A stretch of 64,000 nt of DNA, taken from positions 99,155,985-99,219,984 of the forward strand of contig CM043971.1 of NCBI GenBank assembly GCA_014529385.2. The letters run 5' to 3'. The notes beneath the pieces are model-generated. The model did not search any database. It was not told where the DNA came from and saw only the letters and a list, made by a program, of their open reading frames with translations. How positions within the stretch are numbered: position 1 is the stretch's first letter; every line of letters begins with the position of its first letter. Source of the stretch: Adiantum capillus-veneris (Eukaryota; Streptophyta; Polypodiopsida; Polypodiales; Pteridaceae). The translations under genes were made by a program, and so were the position numbers. This document shows, one piece after another, positions 55,560 to 64,000 of this stretch.

Positions 55560-56600
55560 ATTACCCTATTGGGCTTACATGATGCAACATGTTCTTGTGT
55601 CCAAGGGCGTTTGGAATATTGTACAGGGCATTGATGTACGTCCTGGTACTGAGGATGTAGGCGATGTTGAGGATGTGGCAGGTCTTGCTGCAAGCATTGA
55701 TGCTATTAGAGTTGTTTTGCCTATGGTAGAACAAGCTCATTGGGATGTAAAGGATTCGTAGGCTCATGCGTTGATTGTGTTGTCTGTGAAGTGCACCATT
55801 ACTGACATTCGTTCAACAAAATATGCAAAACAGGCTTGGGATATTCTAGCAGGTCTTTATGCAAGCTGCAATGAGGCTAAAATTGCTTTGTTGCGTAAAG
55901 AGCTAGAATCAAAGATTATGCATAAGGAAGATGATATGGAAACTTTCCTTGATGGTGTTAAGTATATCAATGAGCAACTTATTTCTGCAGGTGAAGTCAT
56001 TTCAAATAGTTCCCTTGTGCAGACTGTTCTTGATGCCTTACTAGATTCTTACTAGACTTTTGCTAGTATCTGGAGACTTATGACCCAAGGAAACCCTAAA
56101 GTTATCAAGTTTGATACATTATGCACATTGCTTGTAAGAGTCACTTTCTAGAAAAAACAGCACTAGGCAACGTGCAGTGGAATAGGCTTTTATTGCTTCT
56201 CAAAGAAAGGGTGGTAACAACAATGCAACCACTTCTTATGGTTCTGCTGTGAGTGACAAAAATTTTGTTCCTAATGCTTTTGCTGGCAGCAAATCATCTA
56301 GAAATTCTGGTGATAAGGGCAAAAAGAAGATGCATTATTGTAAAGCTAATGATCACTTGATCAAGCAGTGTCCTAAGTTGAAGGCCAAGGAGGCTAAGAA
56401 GAAAGAGGGTGGTTCCACTGCAAATGCAGCCATTATTGAGTCTTCTATGAAAGGAGACTGTGATATTGATGTTGATGCAGAATGGGCTTTTAGTGCAGAG
56501 TGCAATGACAATCCTGTTGTCCATGATGCATGCATGTCAGTTGCTGCAAATTTACATGTGTGGTATTTCGACAGTGGTGCTACAGCACATTACCTCACAT
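55560..56600 (+). pseudogene. Copia gag and protease start
   Basis: Gag-type sequence at 55579-56055 (SKGVWNIVQGID; AKQAWDILAGLYASCNEAKI; MHKEDDMETFLDGVKYINEQ) is broken by TAG at 55759 and 56053. Frame 56249-56605 has a damaged knuckle (HYCKANDHLIKQC, lacking one of the two leading Cys) and ends in the protease start VWYFDSGATAHYLTS with the DSG triad intact, cut by TGA. Confidence 0.82.
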
Positions 56601-57960
56601 CGTGAAATGTTCACCTCCCTTGAGTCTGTCCCTCATGGGACTTCAGTCACTTGTGCCAACAATGCCTCTTATCCGATTCAAGGAGTTGGAAATATTGTGC
56701 TTATTGCTGCAAACGGCAGCTGTTTCACACTTGTTGATGCACTTTATGTACTTGGGATCGAGAAGAATCTTTTGTCTATATCTACACTTGCCAGCTTGGA
56801 CTTGTAGTCAAATTTGTGGATGACAGATGTACAGTTCATGATCTCAGTTTTGGTGATGAGATTGTTGCATCTGGCCTTTTGTGCTGTGGGCTGTATAAGC
56901 TCACTTTGTATGACAAGTGTGGACAAAATTTTGCAAATGCAGTTGCAGATTCAAGGGTTGTTTCAGATGCAAAACTATGGCATGCATGTTTTGGGCATCT
57001 GAATTTTACCAATTTGCTGCGTTTGCAAAAATCTGATATGATTCCTCTTTGCCGTCTCTTGAAGCACCTATCAAACATGTTTGTGAAGGCTGTATTTTGG
57101 GTAAAATGCAACGTTCTAAGTTTCCAACACATACAGGTTGCAGCTTGTGCATAGTGATGTTTGTGGACCCATGCAAACTTCGTCCTTGGGCAATTACCTT
57201 TACTTTGTGACTTTCATTGATGATTACTCCAGGCATGCATGGGTATTTCCGCTTAAAGCAACTTCCGAAGTTTTAATGTGCTTCAAACAATTTTTGGCTA
57301 TGGCTGAAAATGTCCTGAAATGTACTATGGAGACCCTCCGTTCCAATCGAGGGGGGGAGTATATGTCTCATGAATTAAATGTATTTCTGTCTAGTCATGG
57401 GATAAAACACCAATTTACAGTGCCTTATATGCCTCAGCAAAATGGTGTTGCTGAGAGGAAAAACAAGTCACTTATGAAAATGGCACAATGTATGGTCAAA
57501 AGTCAAGCTTTGCCACATTCTTTTTGGCTTGAGGCCATCATGTGTGCCACTTATGTACTAAACAGGTGTCCTACGAAAGCTTTGTAGTCTATTACTCCAT
57601 ATGAAGCATGGCATGATAGAAAGCCTTCTATTCAGCACATGCGTGTTTTTGGCTATTTGGCATATGCTTTGGTGCCACAAACACAACGCAGAAAATTGGA
57701 TTATAAGGCTGTCAAATGTATTTTTGTCAGTTATAGTGCTAAAAGCAAAGGTTATAGGTTGTATCATCCACAAACAAAGCGTATTCTGGTTTCACGAGAT
57801 GTAGTGTTTGTGGAAGATTCTGTTCAACTCTTGCTGTCATGTACTAGAGACAGTAATGTAAGCTCACATGACATTTATGACACTTTGTTGCCTCTTTTTA
57901 GTGGTGGAAGTTCGAATGTAAATTCCAATGAGGCAAATGTACAGCCTATGGGGGGTTTTT
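56601..57960 (+). pseudogene. Copia integrase
   Basis: Frames 56816-57154 (LWHACFGHLNFTNLLRLQKS) and 57138-57587 contain QLVHSDVCGPM, FVTFIDDYSRHAWVF, LRSNRGGEYMSHEL and YMPQQNGVAERKNKSLMKMA. The second catalytic residue is Asn where copia integrases have LRSDRGGEY; the first Asp and the Glu are present. TAG at 57585 precedes the continuing frame 57639-57962 (VFGYLAYALVPQTQRRKLDY; VSRDVVFVEDS). Confidence 0.86.
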
Positions 57961-58059
57961 GAAAATGTTACAGATCACCCTATTACTGATGCATATGTAC
58001 ATGATGTACTTGATGAGGAAAGGGCTGCAAATGAGCAGGCTAGAGGTATGCCAAAATGG

Positions 58060-58690
58060 CTAGTGCATACATTGCGTGCCAGTAAATTGGATGCACCTTT
58101 GTCTGATCGTACTCGTTGAGACTCTGGCCATGCATCTTATGCATCCGATTGTTATGCTTTGGCTGTGTCTAGCTTACATGATGTTGACAAACCTCTGTCT
58201 TTTGATGAAGCACAAAATTCAAAAAATTGGATGGCTGCCATGCAATCAGAATATGATGCACTTATAGAGACAATGACACATGGACTTTATGTGATTTGCC
58301 TCATGGAATTTTAATGCCATTAGTACAAAGTGGGTTTACAAGTTGAAACGCAAGGCGGATGGTGAGGTTGATCACCGTAATACTCGACTTGTTGTAAAAG
58401 GCTATGTGCAATAGAATGGCATAGATTATGAAGAAACTTTTGCTCCCACTTGTCATATGACTACTGTTCGTTTTCTATGTGCATTGGCAGCTCATTTTTG
58501 TTGGGATGTACATCAATTAGACATTGTTACTGCTTTCTTGAATGGTTTTGCCATAGCCTTGCGGTTTTGTCAAGAAAGGACAAAGGACAAAGTGTGCACA
58601 TGTAAGAAGACTTTGTATGGGTTGAAGCAATCTCCTCGTGCTTGGTATGAGAAGGCTGACACTCATTTGGTCATGTTAGGAAATAAGTGA
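58060..58690 (+). pseudogene. Copia reverse transcriptase, N-terminal half
   Basis: Broken frames give KWVYKLKRKADGEVDH, NGIDYEETFAPTCHMTTVRF, HQLDIVTAFLNGF and CKKTLYGLKQSPRAWYEKAD. The palm motif VVLYVDDLMIS is found only further on (59578-59612), beyond an insertion. Stops lie near 58116, 58317 and 58412. Confidence 0.85.
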
Positions 58691-59503
58691 CACTCATTTG
58701 GTCATGTTAGGAAATAAGACGTAGCTAAATAGATAATTGAGTAGATTACTTAATGGAGAGAGACAAATTTATATACACGAGATTATAGTGTAGAGAGAGA
58801 GAGAGAGAGAGAGTACACACGATATACGTGGTTCACCCAATGTGGGCTACGTCCACGGGAAAGCAGCCACTCAATGGCTTTGGTACTTCAAAACAAGAAG
58901 TAGTTTACAAAGGGATTATACCCTTAATGGAGCTCCCGCCTTGCTTCACTCTCACCACCTCACACTCACCTTGTTGCATCAACTTCACACTATGAAATGT
59001 GTGTAGAAATGGCCTCTTTTTATAGGCCAAAAGGGCTGCCCTCTCTTATGAGAGACAGCCATGTGTAGCCGCCCTTGTGCGAATAAGTCCAAATCGGACC
59101 CTCCAATCCGCCCATGTGTGGCCGCCCTTGAGAAGACAAGTCCGCTTTTGAATTCGGCCATCGGCCACCGGCCATTGACTTCCGACCACCGGCCATTGGC
59201 CATTGACTATCGGCCACCGGCCAACCGACCGGTTGTTTTCCGACCACTTTCCGACCGCCGTCCGGCCATAATATTCCGGCGAAAAGGAATATTCCGACGA
59301 AAAGGAATATTCCGGCGAAAAGGAATATTCCGGAAAATTTTTGTCCGTGAAAATTTTTGCCCCTGATTCTTGTCCGTGAAAATTTTGGTTTCCAGTGAGT
59401 GATTTTCCTTCACGCACGATGGCTTCTCCTCATAATGGGGGCCTTACAAATGTGCGCTTTTACCACAGAAAATTACAAGGGTAAATCATGCTCCATACTT
59501 AAC
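58688..59503 (-). repeat. LTR-like insertion inside copia RT
   Basis: Sequence between the GLKQSPRAW segment and the YVDD segment is foreign to copia. It contains CCATGTGTAGCCGCCCTTG, a GGCCA-rich stretch, three AGGAATATTCCG(G/A)-type units at 59270-59330 and the end GGGGGCCTTACA at 59448, all shared with or similar to the LTR at 54125-60238. Its left margin carries a 31-bp exact tandem duplication of copia RT sequence (58656-58717). No clean 5-bp duplication was found. Confidence 0.65.
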
Positions 59504-59885
59504 AGGTCAAAGGAGGCTTTTGTAAGAGTCCAGCAGAAAGCACATTGTATGTAAAGAGTGAGGGTGATGTACTTCTCATTGTGGTTCTTTATGTAGATGA
59601 TTTGATGATCAGTAGACCAAATGAGACATATTACTGAATTTAAGGCTGATTTGAATGCTACTTTCAAGATGAAAAATTTGGGGATGTTGCATCATTAATT
59701 GGGCATATAGTTTCAGCAGTGTGATGGTGGTATTGCCTTGTGTCAGAAAAGTTACAGAGACATTGCGATGTAAATTTGGACTCAACACAGGAGAACCTTT
59801 CAGATCTTTTCACAAAGGCATTGTCCCATGAGAAGCTTGAAGCTTTCCACAAAGCTTTGGGCTTACTCCCCTTTGTGGACTGATC
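59504..59885 (+). pseudogene. Copia RT palm remnant and RNase H tail
   Basis: Translation in shifting frames gives RSKEAFVRVQQKA, then VVLYVDDLMIS, then FKADLNATFKMKNLGM. Near 59770 it jumps to QENLSDLFTKALSHEKLEAF, the extreme C-terminus of RNase H. Most of RNase H is therefore deleted. Confidence 0.82.
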
Positions 59886-59958
59886 ATGTCCTCAGGGCAT
59901 GTCACTTCCCTTTACTCATGTGCCAGCTCTTGTAAACCGCATCACTCTAGGGGGGATT

Positions 59959-60185
59959 TGTTACCATATACATGTGGTAGTGATGTATGTGAACACACTA
60001 GGACCACCGGGGTATTTTTTTCCTCTTTAGGAGGTTTTTTTCCCCGTGCATTGTATATACACCCATCACTCTAGGGATATCTATCTTTCCATTGGACACT
60101 AAGTAACACACTCTCTATTGTGCGCCTTGAGCTTCCTTCGTCTTCTCCAAGCTGTGTGTGTTTCTCTGCAACCCTAATTCCAATA
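59959..60185 (+). repeat. Copia 3' LTR
   Basis: TGTTACC...CCAATA, aligned throughout with 54980-55206. The terminal CA is changed to TA. It is preceded by AGGGGGGATT and followed by the GAATC duplication. Confidence 0.93.
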
Positions 60186-60238
60186 GAATCCACCAAATTA
60201 TGTGCACCATTGGCTTCTCCTCATATGGGGGCCTTACA

Positions 60239-61910
60239 AACTGTGCTTCATATATTGTGGTAGAAAAACTGAGAGAGGCGGACATTGCAAGTATACCAAC
60301 ATTAGCTAATTCCTATATGAAAAAGATAAAATCTCATTGACATACCTAGGATCTATAAATCAAAGGGGATTCTTAGCTAATTCCTATATAAAAAAGATAA
60401 AATCTCATTGACCTAGGGTCTATATAAACAATGCCTTTTTCCCCACGTTGAAGAGGCATGGCCTCCATTGATAAGTCATAAATGTGATATGAGACTAATT
60501 CTTACCTAACTAGTAGTCTTGTGAAAAGTACTCGACTAATCGGATCCAATTGTCTATAGACATAGTTCCATTTGGATACTAGTCCACTTTCCACACTGCA
60601 CTCACTCATTCCTCTTATTTTTTAATTACTACCACATTGTTTATATGTACAAACAAGATTCATTTTATAATTTCAAGCACAAGTTCTTTCATAAAGTCCT
60701 TTAAACATCAACTAAACAATTCTTTCTCAAACATGGTCTAATGAAGACAGTTCTATAACCACTGGATCATCTTGCTAACTGCAAGTTCCTTTTGGAAACA
60801 AAATATTCCTTTAGCAATTGTTCTCTTTAAGTGATTCTCCAAACATGATCAACCAACTCCTAATAGCAAACAACCAGCTCCTAATATCAAAAAATAAGAA
60901 TTTATCAAACAGTAACATTTTATCAAGCAATTCTACGAAATTATATACTTCTTTCTTGTGATACAATCATGTTTCTTAGACAGTTTAAGGGGATTCTTAG
61001 GCTTGACTTACCATGCCAGCATGTATAACGACACAAAATTATAAATTTATCTTATCAGATTAGCAACGTGTTCAACTACCTCTTGTGTTGGAGGCTGGAC
61101 GGCTTCAACTTCTTTCACAGTTGATAGCTCCACTGGAGCTACAATTGGATACCTTCCTTTGTACCTTTCTTGGAGGTGGAACAACAAGAGTATCTTTGGA
61201 TCTTCGTGTCACTTGCTTTGGGGCCATCACTTCAAGATAGAGAAGAGGGAGAGAGAAAAAGAGAGTTGTAGAATCCGAGGGACATCACAATGACAATAGA
61301 TATAGAGATGGGTTGAGGGGAGAAGATACCTCCACGTCAATAGAAAAACTTTTTCTAATTTGAGTAAGAGAAGAAAATAAAAATCTAATTTTTTCTTACC
61401 TCTTTTGCTTCTTTAAAATTACTCTTCATTTACTAAAGATTCTCCTTCTTCCCCTAAAAATACTCTTTCTTTCTTAGAAACACCCTTAAAAAAATAAATA
61501 AATACTATTTCCTTCCAAAAAATACTCTTTCTTTTTTGAAACTACTCTTCATTTCCTAAAACTCAGCCAAAAGATTCTCTATCTTTCCCATGGGTTAACT
61601 CTTATCTTCAAATATAGTTTTAAAGCATTAATTCCTTAGGAACTTATTCTTCCTAGGTGAGTAAGGGCCATAATTAATAGTTTTGGAGGTTCCCTTCTCT
61701 AAAAATACTCTTTCTTTTCTAAAAACACACTTTCTTAATAACTATTCCTTTCTTAGAAGCACCCTTTGTTTCCTAAAAATATTCATTTTTTCTAAAAATA
61801 CTCTTCCTTTCCTAAAACTTAGCCAAAAGTTTCTCTATCTTTCCCATGGGTCAACTCTTATCTTCAATTATAGTTTTAAGGCGTTAATTCCTTAGCAACT
61901 TATTCTTCCC
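60239..61910 (+). other. Unclassified sequence with two tandem duplications
   Basis: No coding signal. A 73-bp-period duplication occurs at about 60300-60415 (TTAGCTAATTCCTATAT repeated). A larger one of about 250 bp pairs 61490-61665 with 61740-61910 (shared CTCTATCTTTCCCATGGG and TTAATTCCTTAG). The stretch 61350-61830 is rich in AAAATACTCTTTCTTTT variants. The last five bases TTCCC adjoin the copia LTR at 61911 and may be its target duplication. Confidence 0.55.
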
Positions 61911-62202
61911 TGTAAAGAATGAGGGTGCAAGAGAGCTACACAAGACAAGCACAAAGAACACAGAGATGGAAAGCTTCTTCTTCTTAGAAAAGAGAGTACA
62001 AAATGACTAAGTGCTAAAGCTGAAAAGTAGCACATATGTACATGCGGTCACTAAGTGTGAACCCGCTAGAAGCGTACTTGGCTGGCACTATAAGTGTAGT
62101 CCAACGGAAGAATCACTGGCAGAGATCCTCCGTGTCGGTCACCTAACGCGCCAAGACCCATAGTGGATGCTAGCTCAAGATGTAGAGCTCGACATCTCAA
62201 CA
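61911..62202 (-). repeat. 3' LTR of the right copia (292 bp)
   Basis: The minus strand reads TGTTGAGATGTCG...TTCTTTACA. The inner boundary is fixed by the polypurine tract. The outer boundary is inferred from the TG...CA rule and from the end of the 250-bp duplication at 61910. Confidence 0.75.
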
Positions 62203-62213
62203 CTCCCCCTCTA
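62203..62213 (-). promoter_or_regulatory. Polypurine tract of the right copia
   Basis: The minus strand reads TAGAGGGGGAG immediately before the LTR start TGTTGAG. Confidence 0.85.
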
Positions 62214-62560
62214 GCTCTGCATGTCGCAGAGTCCGAGCATAGTTCGGAAACGTCGAAGCTTCTCAGCTCCGAGGGACTTGGTAAAGATATCCGCTATCTG
62301 CTCCTCTGTGCTGACGTAGACCAAGTCGATGTCACCCTCCAACACTCGCTCTCGAACGTAGTGGTAATGGACCTCTATGTGCTTGGTCCTGGAATGGAAC
62401 ATTGGGTTCCTGGCCAACTGCATGCTGCTAAGGTTGTCACAATGGATGACAATCTGCTGGTCCACCTGCACTCCCAAGTCCTCAAGTAATGTGCGTAGCC
62501 AAGCTATCTCGCACGCCGCAACTGTTGCACCTCTATACTCAGCCTTTGTGCGAGCCGTGC
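62211..62560 (-). pseudogene. Copia RNase H C-terminal part
   Basis: Residues match the end of a copia polyprotein: AEYRGATVAACEIAWLRTLL just before the 88-codon frame, then CDNLSSMQLARNP, HSRTKHIEVHYHYVRE, ADIFTKSLG. It is joined to RT by a deletion, in a different frame, so it is no longer expressed with the rest. Confidence 0.88.
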
Positions 62561-63999
62561 TTCAAACCATACAAAGCTTTGAGAAGCCTGCATACATAAT
62601 CTGGGTAACCTGGATCGACATAACCAGGTGGCTGATCCATATACACTTCCTCTTGCAACTCACCATTCAAGAAGGCATTCCTTACATCCATTTGATGCAT
62701 AATCCATCCTCTAGATGCAGCCACTGCTATGACAGCTCTCACAGTCGTCATCTTTGCCACTTGAGCAAAGGTCTCCTCATAGTATATGCCATACGTCTGT
62801 GCATAACCCTTTGCGACCAGCCTTGCCTTGTGATGCTCAACGTTACCAGCAGCCTTATGCTTGGTTTTATACACCCATTTACAACCAATAGCTTTCTTGC
62901 CACTTGGAAATGGCACCAACTCCCATGTGTCGTTTGCTTTCAATGTAGCCATCTCTTCATTCATTGCATCATCCCAATGCACATTTCCAACTGCATCCGC
63001 AAAACATGTGGGCTCCACATCCTGTATCACCTTAGCCATGTAGGCTTGGTGATGCGCTAGATACCCATCATAAGTCAATTTCTGAAATGGATTTTTGACT
63101 CTGTTAGATCTGCGCGGTCCTGGGTCACTCCTTTGCTCTCTAGCATCTTCTTGTACTTTCCTTACACCAGGTGTCCTGATAGCCGGAATTCCAAATTCCT
63201 CATCAAGACTTTTTTCAGAACCATCTGAATCCATGTCTACATGTGAAAAACCTGATGATGCATCAGCCATAAAGGGAGGTTCATTAACCTTTTCCTTTCC
63301 TTTTCGTGATACATTCCCTGTACCTACTGGTGGAGTAACTTGCGCACGTAGTCTACCATTCCATGGATTCTCAACAAAGCCACGAGAAGAGGACTCTTGT
63401 GGTCCACTCAAAACCTGTGACTGTGGCCTCACATTTTGTACAACCACATCATCTTTTACATCAGCCCCAATAGTGCCATGTGCATTACTGTACCAGCTGC
63501 TCATCTCATCAAAGACTACATCTCTGTTCACTCGTAATTCTCGTGTAGTAGGATTGTAGCACCTGTACCCCTTTTGTTCAAGGGAATATCCCACAAGAAT
63601 ACATTTCTCTGCTTTAGGATCCAATTTCCTACGCAACTCATCTGGTACATGCACGTAAGCTATGCAGCCAAACACTTTCAAGTGTGCCAAATCAGGCTTT
63701 GTACCTGTAAACTTTTCCTCAGGTGTTACATCATGCACCGCAGCTGTAGGTGTCCTGTTCATAATGTACACAGCTGTTTTTACAGCTTCAGCCCAGAAAT
63801 GATGAGGCATGTTGTTCTCATTCATCAATGTACGTGCAACCTCTGCAATGTGCCTATTTTTCCTTTCTGCGACCCCATTCTGCTGTGGAATATATCTGCA
63901 TGTAAACTGCCTGTGTATACCATGCATTCGCAGAAAATCTGAAAAATCATTGGAGAAGTACTCTCCCCCTCCATCTGACCTCAATGTCTTGATTTGCAT
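62539..63999 (-). CDS. Copia integrase-RT fragment, 486 aa open to window edge
   Basis: The integrase core begins at the window edge with LRSDGGGEYF and YIPQQNGVAERKNRHIAEVA, followed by HFWAEAVKTAVYIMNRTPT and VNRDVVFDE. A variable acidic linker then leads into RT: WELVPFPSGKKAIGCKWVYK, HHKARLVAKGYAQTYGIYYE, MDVRNAFLNGELQEEVYMDQ, ALYGLK. The frame ends after ALYGLKHGS in unrelated codons. The YVDD palm, thumb and most of RNase H (normally over 1 kb) are missing. Integrase Asp and Glu are intact. The true start lies beyond base 64000. Confidence 0.9.
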   Translation of the reverse strand: MQIKTLRSDGGGEYFSNDFSDFLRMHGIHRQFTCRYIPQQNGVAERKNRHIAEVARTLMNENNMPHHFWAEAVKTAVYIMNRTPTAAVHDVTPEEKFTGTKPDLAHLKVFGCIAYVHVPDELRRKLDPKAEKCILVGYSLEQKGYRCYNPTTRELRVNRDVVFDEMSSWYSNAHGTIGADVKDDVVVQNVRPQSQVLSGPQESSSRGFVENPWNGRLRAQVTPPVGTGNVSRKGKEKVNEPPFMADASSGFSHVDMDSDGSEKSLDEEFGIPAIRTPGVRKVQEDAREQRSDPGPRRSNRVKNPFQKLTYDGYLAHHQAYMAKVIQDVEPTCFADAVGNVHWDDAMNEEMATLKANDTWELVPFPSGKKAIGCKWVYKTKHKAAGNVEHHKARLVAKGYAQTYGIYYEETFAQVAKMTTVRAVIAVAASRGWIMHQMDVRNAFLNGELQEEVYMDQPPGYVDPGYPDYVCRLLKALYGLKHGSHKG

Positions 64000-64000
64000 A

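Larger units (their letters stand above)
54980..60185 (+). mobile_element. Ty1/copia retrotransposon, decayed, complete LTRs
   Basis: LTRs are 54980-55206 and 59959-60185 (227 bp each), with GAATC duplicated at 54975-54979 and 60186-60190. A TGATATCAGAGC primer site follows the 5' LTR and a G-rich polypurine tract (59949-59956) precedes the 3' LTR. Gag, protease, integrase and RT are in the copia order but broken. RT is interrupted by an insertion at about 58688-59503, and most of RNase H is deleted near 59770. The LTRs differ at about 20 positions, mostly transitions, so the insertion is not recent. Confidence 0.93.
54125..60238 (-). repeat. LTR (about 0.9 kb) of the minus-strand element, split by copia
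   Basis: Plus-strand segments 54125-54979 and 60191-60238 join across the copia element. The LTR starts TGTGAGGTCC next to the primer site and ends GGGGGCCTTACA at 60238. A related sequence ending GGGGGCCTTACA at 59448 lies inside the copia element. Both contain GGCCATGTGT and CATGTGTGGCCGC blocks and a purine/pyrimidine GGCCA-rich stretch. Confidence 0.6.
61911..64000 (-). mobile_element. Ty1/copia retrotransposon, 3' part, internally deleted
   Basis: A minus-strand element whose 3' LTR is 61911-62202, with polypurine tract at 62203-62213, RNase H tail at 62211-62560 and integrase plus RT at 62539-63999. It continues past the window end. It differs from the copia at 54980-60185: its LTR starts TGTTGAGATG, and the coding sequence is far better preserved apart from one clean deletion. 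Confidence 0.92.

Noticed and set aside
62377-63060. 227-codon plus-strand frame
   Set aside because: Antisense of copia RT and RNase H, which match known motifs on the minus strand.

Overview
The window is non-genic, repeat-packed DNA from a plant nuclear genome. Every coding signal I can identify belongs to a transposable element: Ty3/gypsy and Ty1/copia LTR retrotransposons and En/Spm-type CACTA DNA transposons, with long (GA)n, (AT)n and (AC)n microsatellites. The plant assignment rests on chromodomain gypsy elements, tnp2/DUF4218/DUF4216 CACTA genes, initiator-Met and Asp tRNA primer sites and the nested architecture. I cannot name the species. I found no convincing host gene, tRNA, rRNA or CRISPR array.

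Layout, left to right. 1-8145: 5' part of a decayed minus-strand Ty3/gypsy element (E1) with a tRNA-Asp primer site and its 5' LTR. 8146-9965: 3' end and LTR of a chromovirus into which E1 inserted. 9966-15778: old CACTA remnant ending in a CACTA-type terminus, into which that chromovirus had inserted. 15779-19273: unclassified retroelement debris and simple repeats. 19274-21034: decayed chromovirus copy B (+). 21035-23380: decayed minus-strand gypsy. 23474-51748: chromovirus copy C (+), opened by two later insertions. These are E2 (27137-40549, minus; GATCT target duplication on both sides) and a CACTA transposon (42173-49907; TAG duplication on both sides), the latter landing about 6 bp inside the chromovirus 3' LTR. 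51749-60238: a minus-strand LTR element with unrecognised internal sequence; its LTR is split by a copia element (54980-60185; GAATC duplication), which carries its own 0.8-kb insertion. 60239-61910: unclassified, tandemly duplicated sequence. 61911-64000: a minus-strand copia element with an internal deletion, running off the window.

E2 is the most informative element: 13.4 kb with an intact 1872-codon polyprotein. Its order is protease, Ser/Asp-rich linker, reverse transcriptase, RNase H, integrase, then an unusual C-terminal extension. That extension carries a second retropepsin-like domain with a canonical DTG triad and four W(V/I)PK motifs. The first protease has DGG instead of D(S/T)G in both E1 and E2. 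Gag is broken in E2 but shows four CCHC-type zinc knuckles. A separate 143-codon sense frame lies between pol and the 3' LTR.

The target duplications and an empty-site paralogue (chromovirus B) give a firm relative chronology: chromovirus C is older than E2 and than the inner CACTA; the old CACTA is older than the left chromovirus, which is older than E1; the minus-strand LTR element is older than the copia element, which is older than the 0.8-kb insert.
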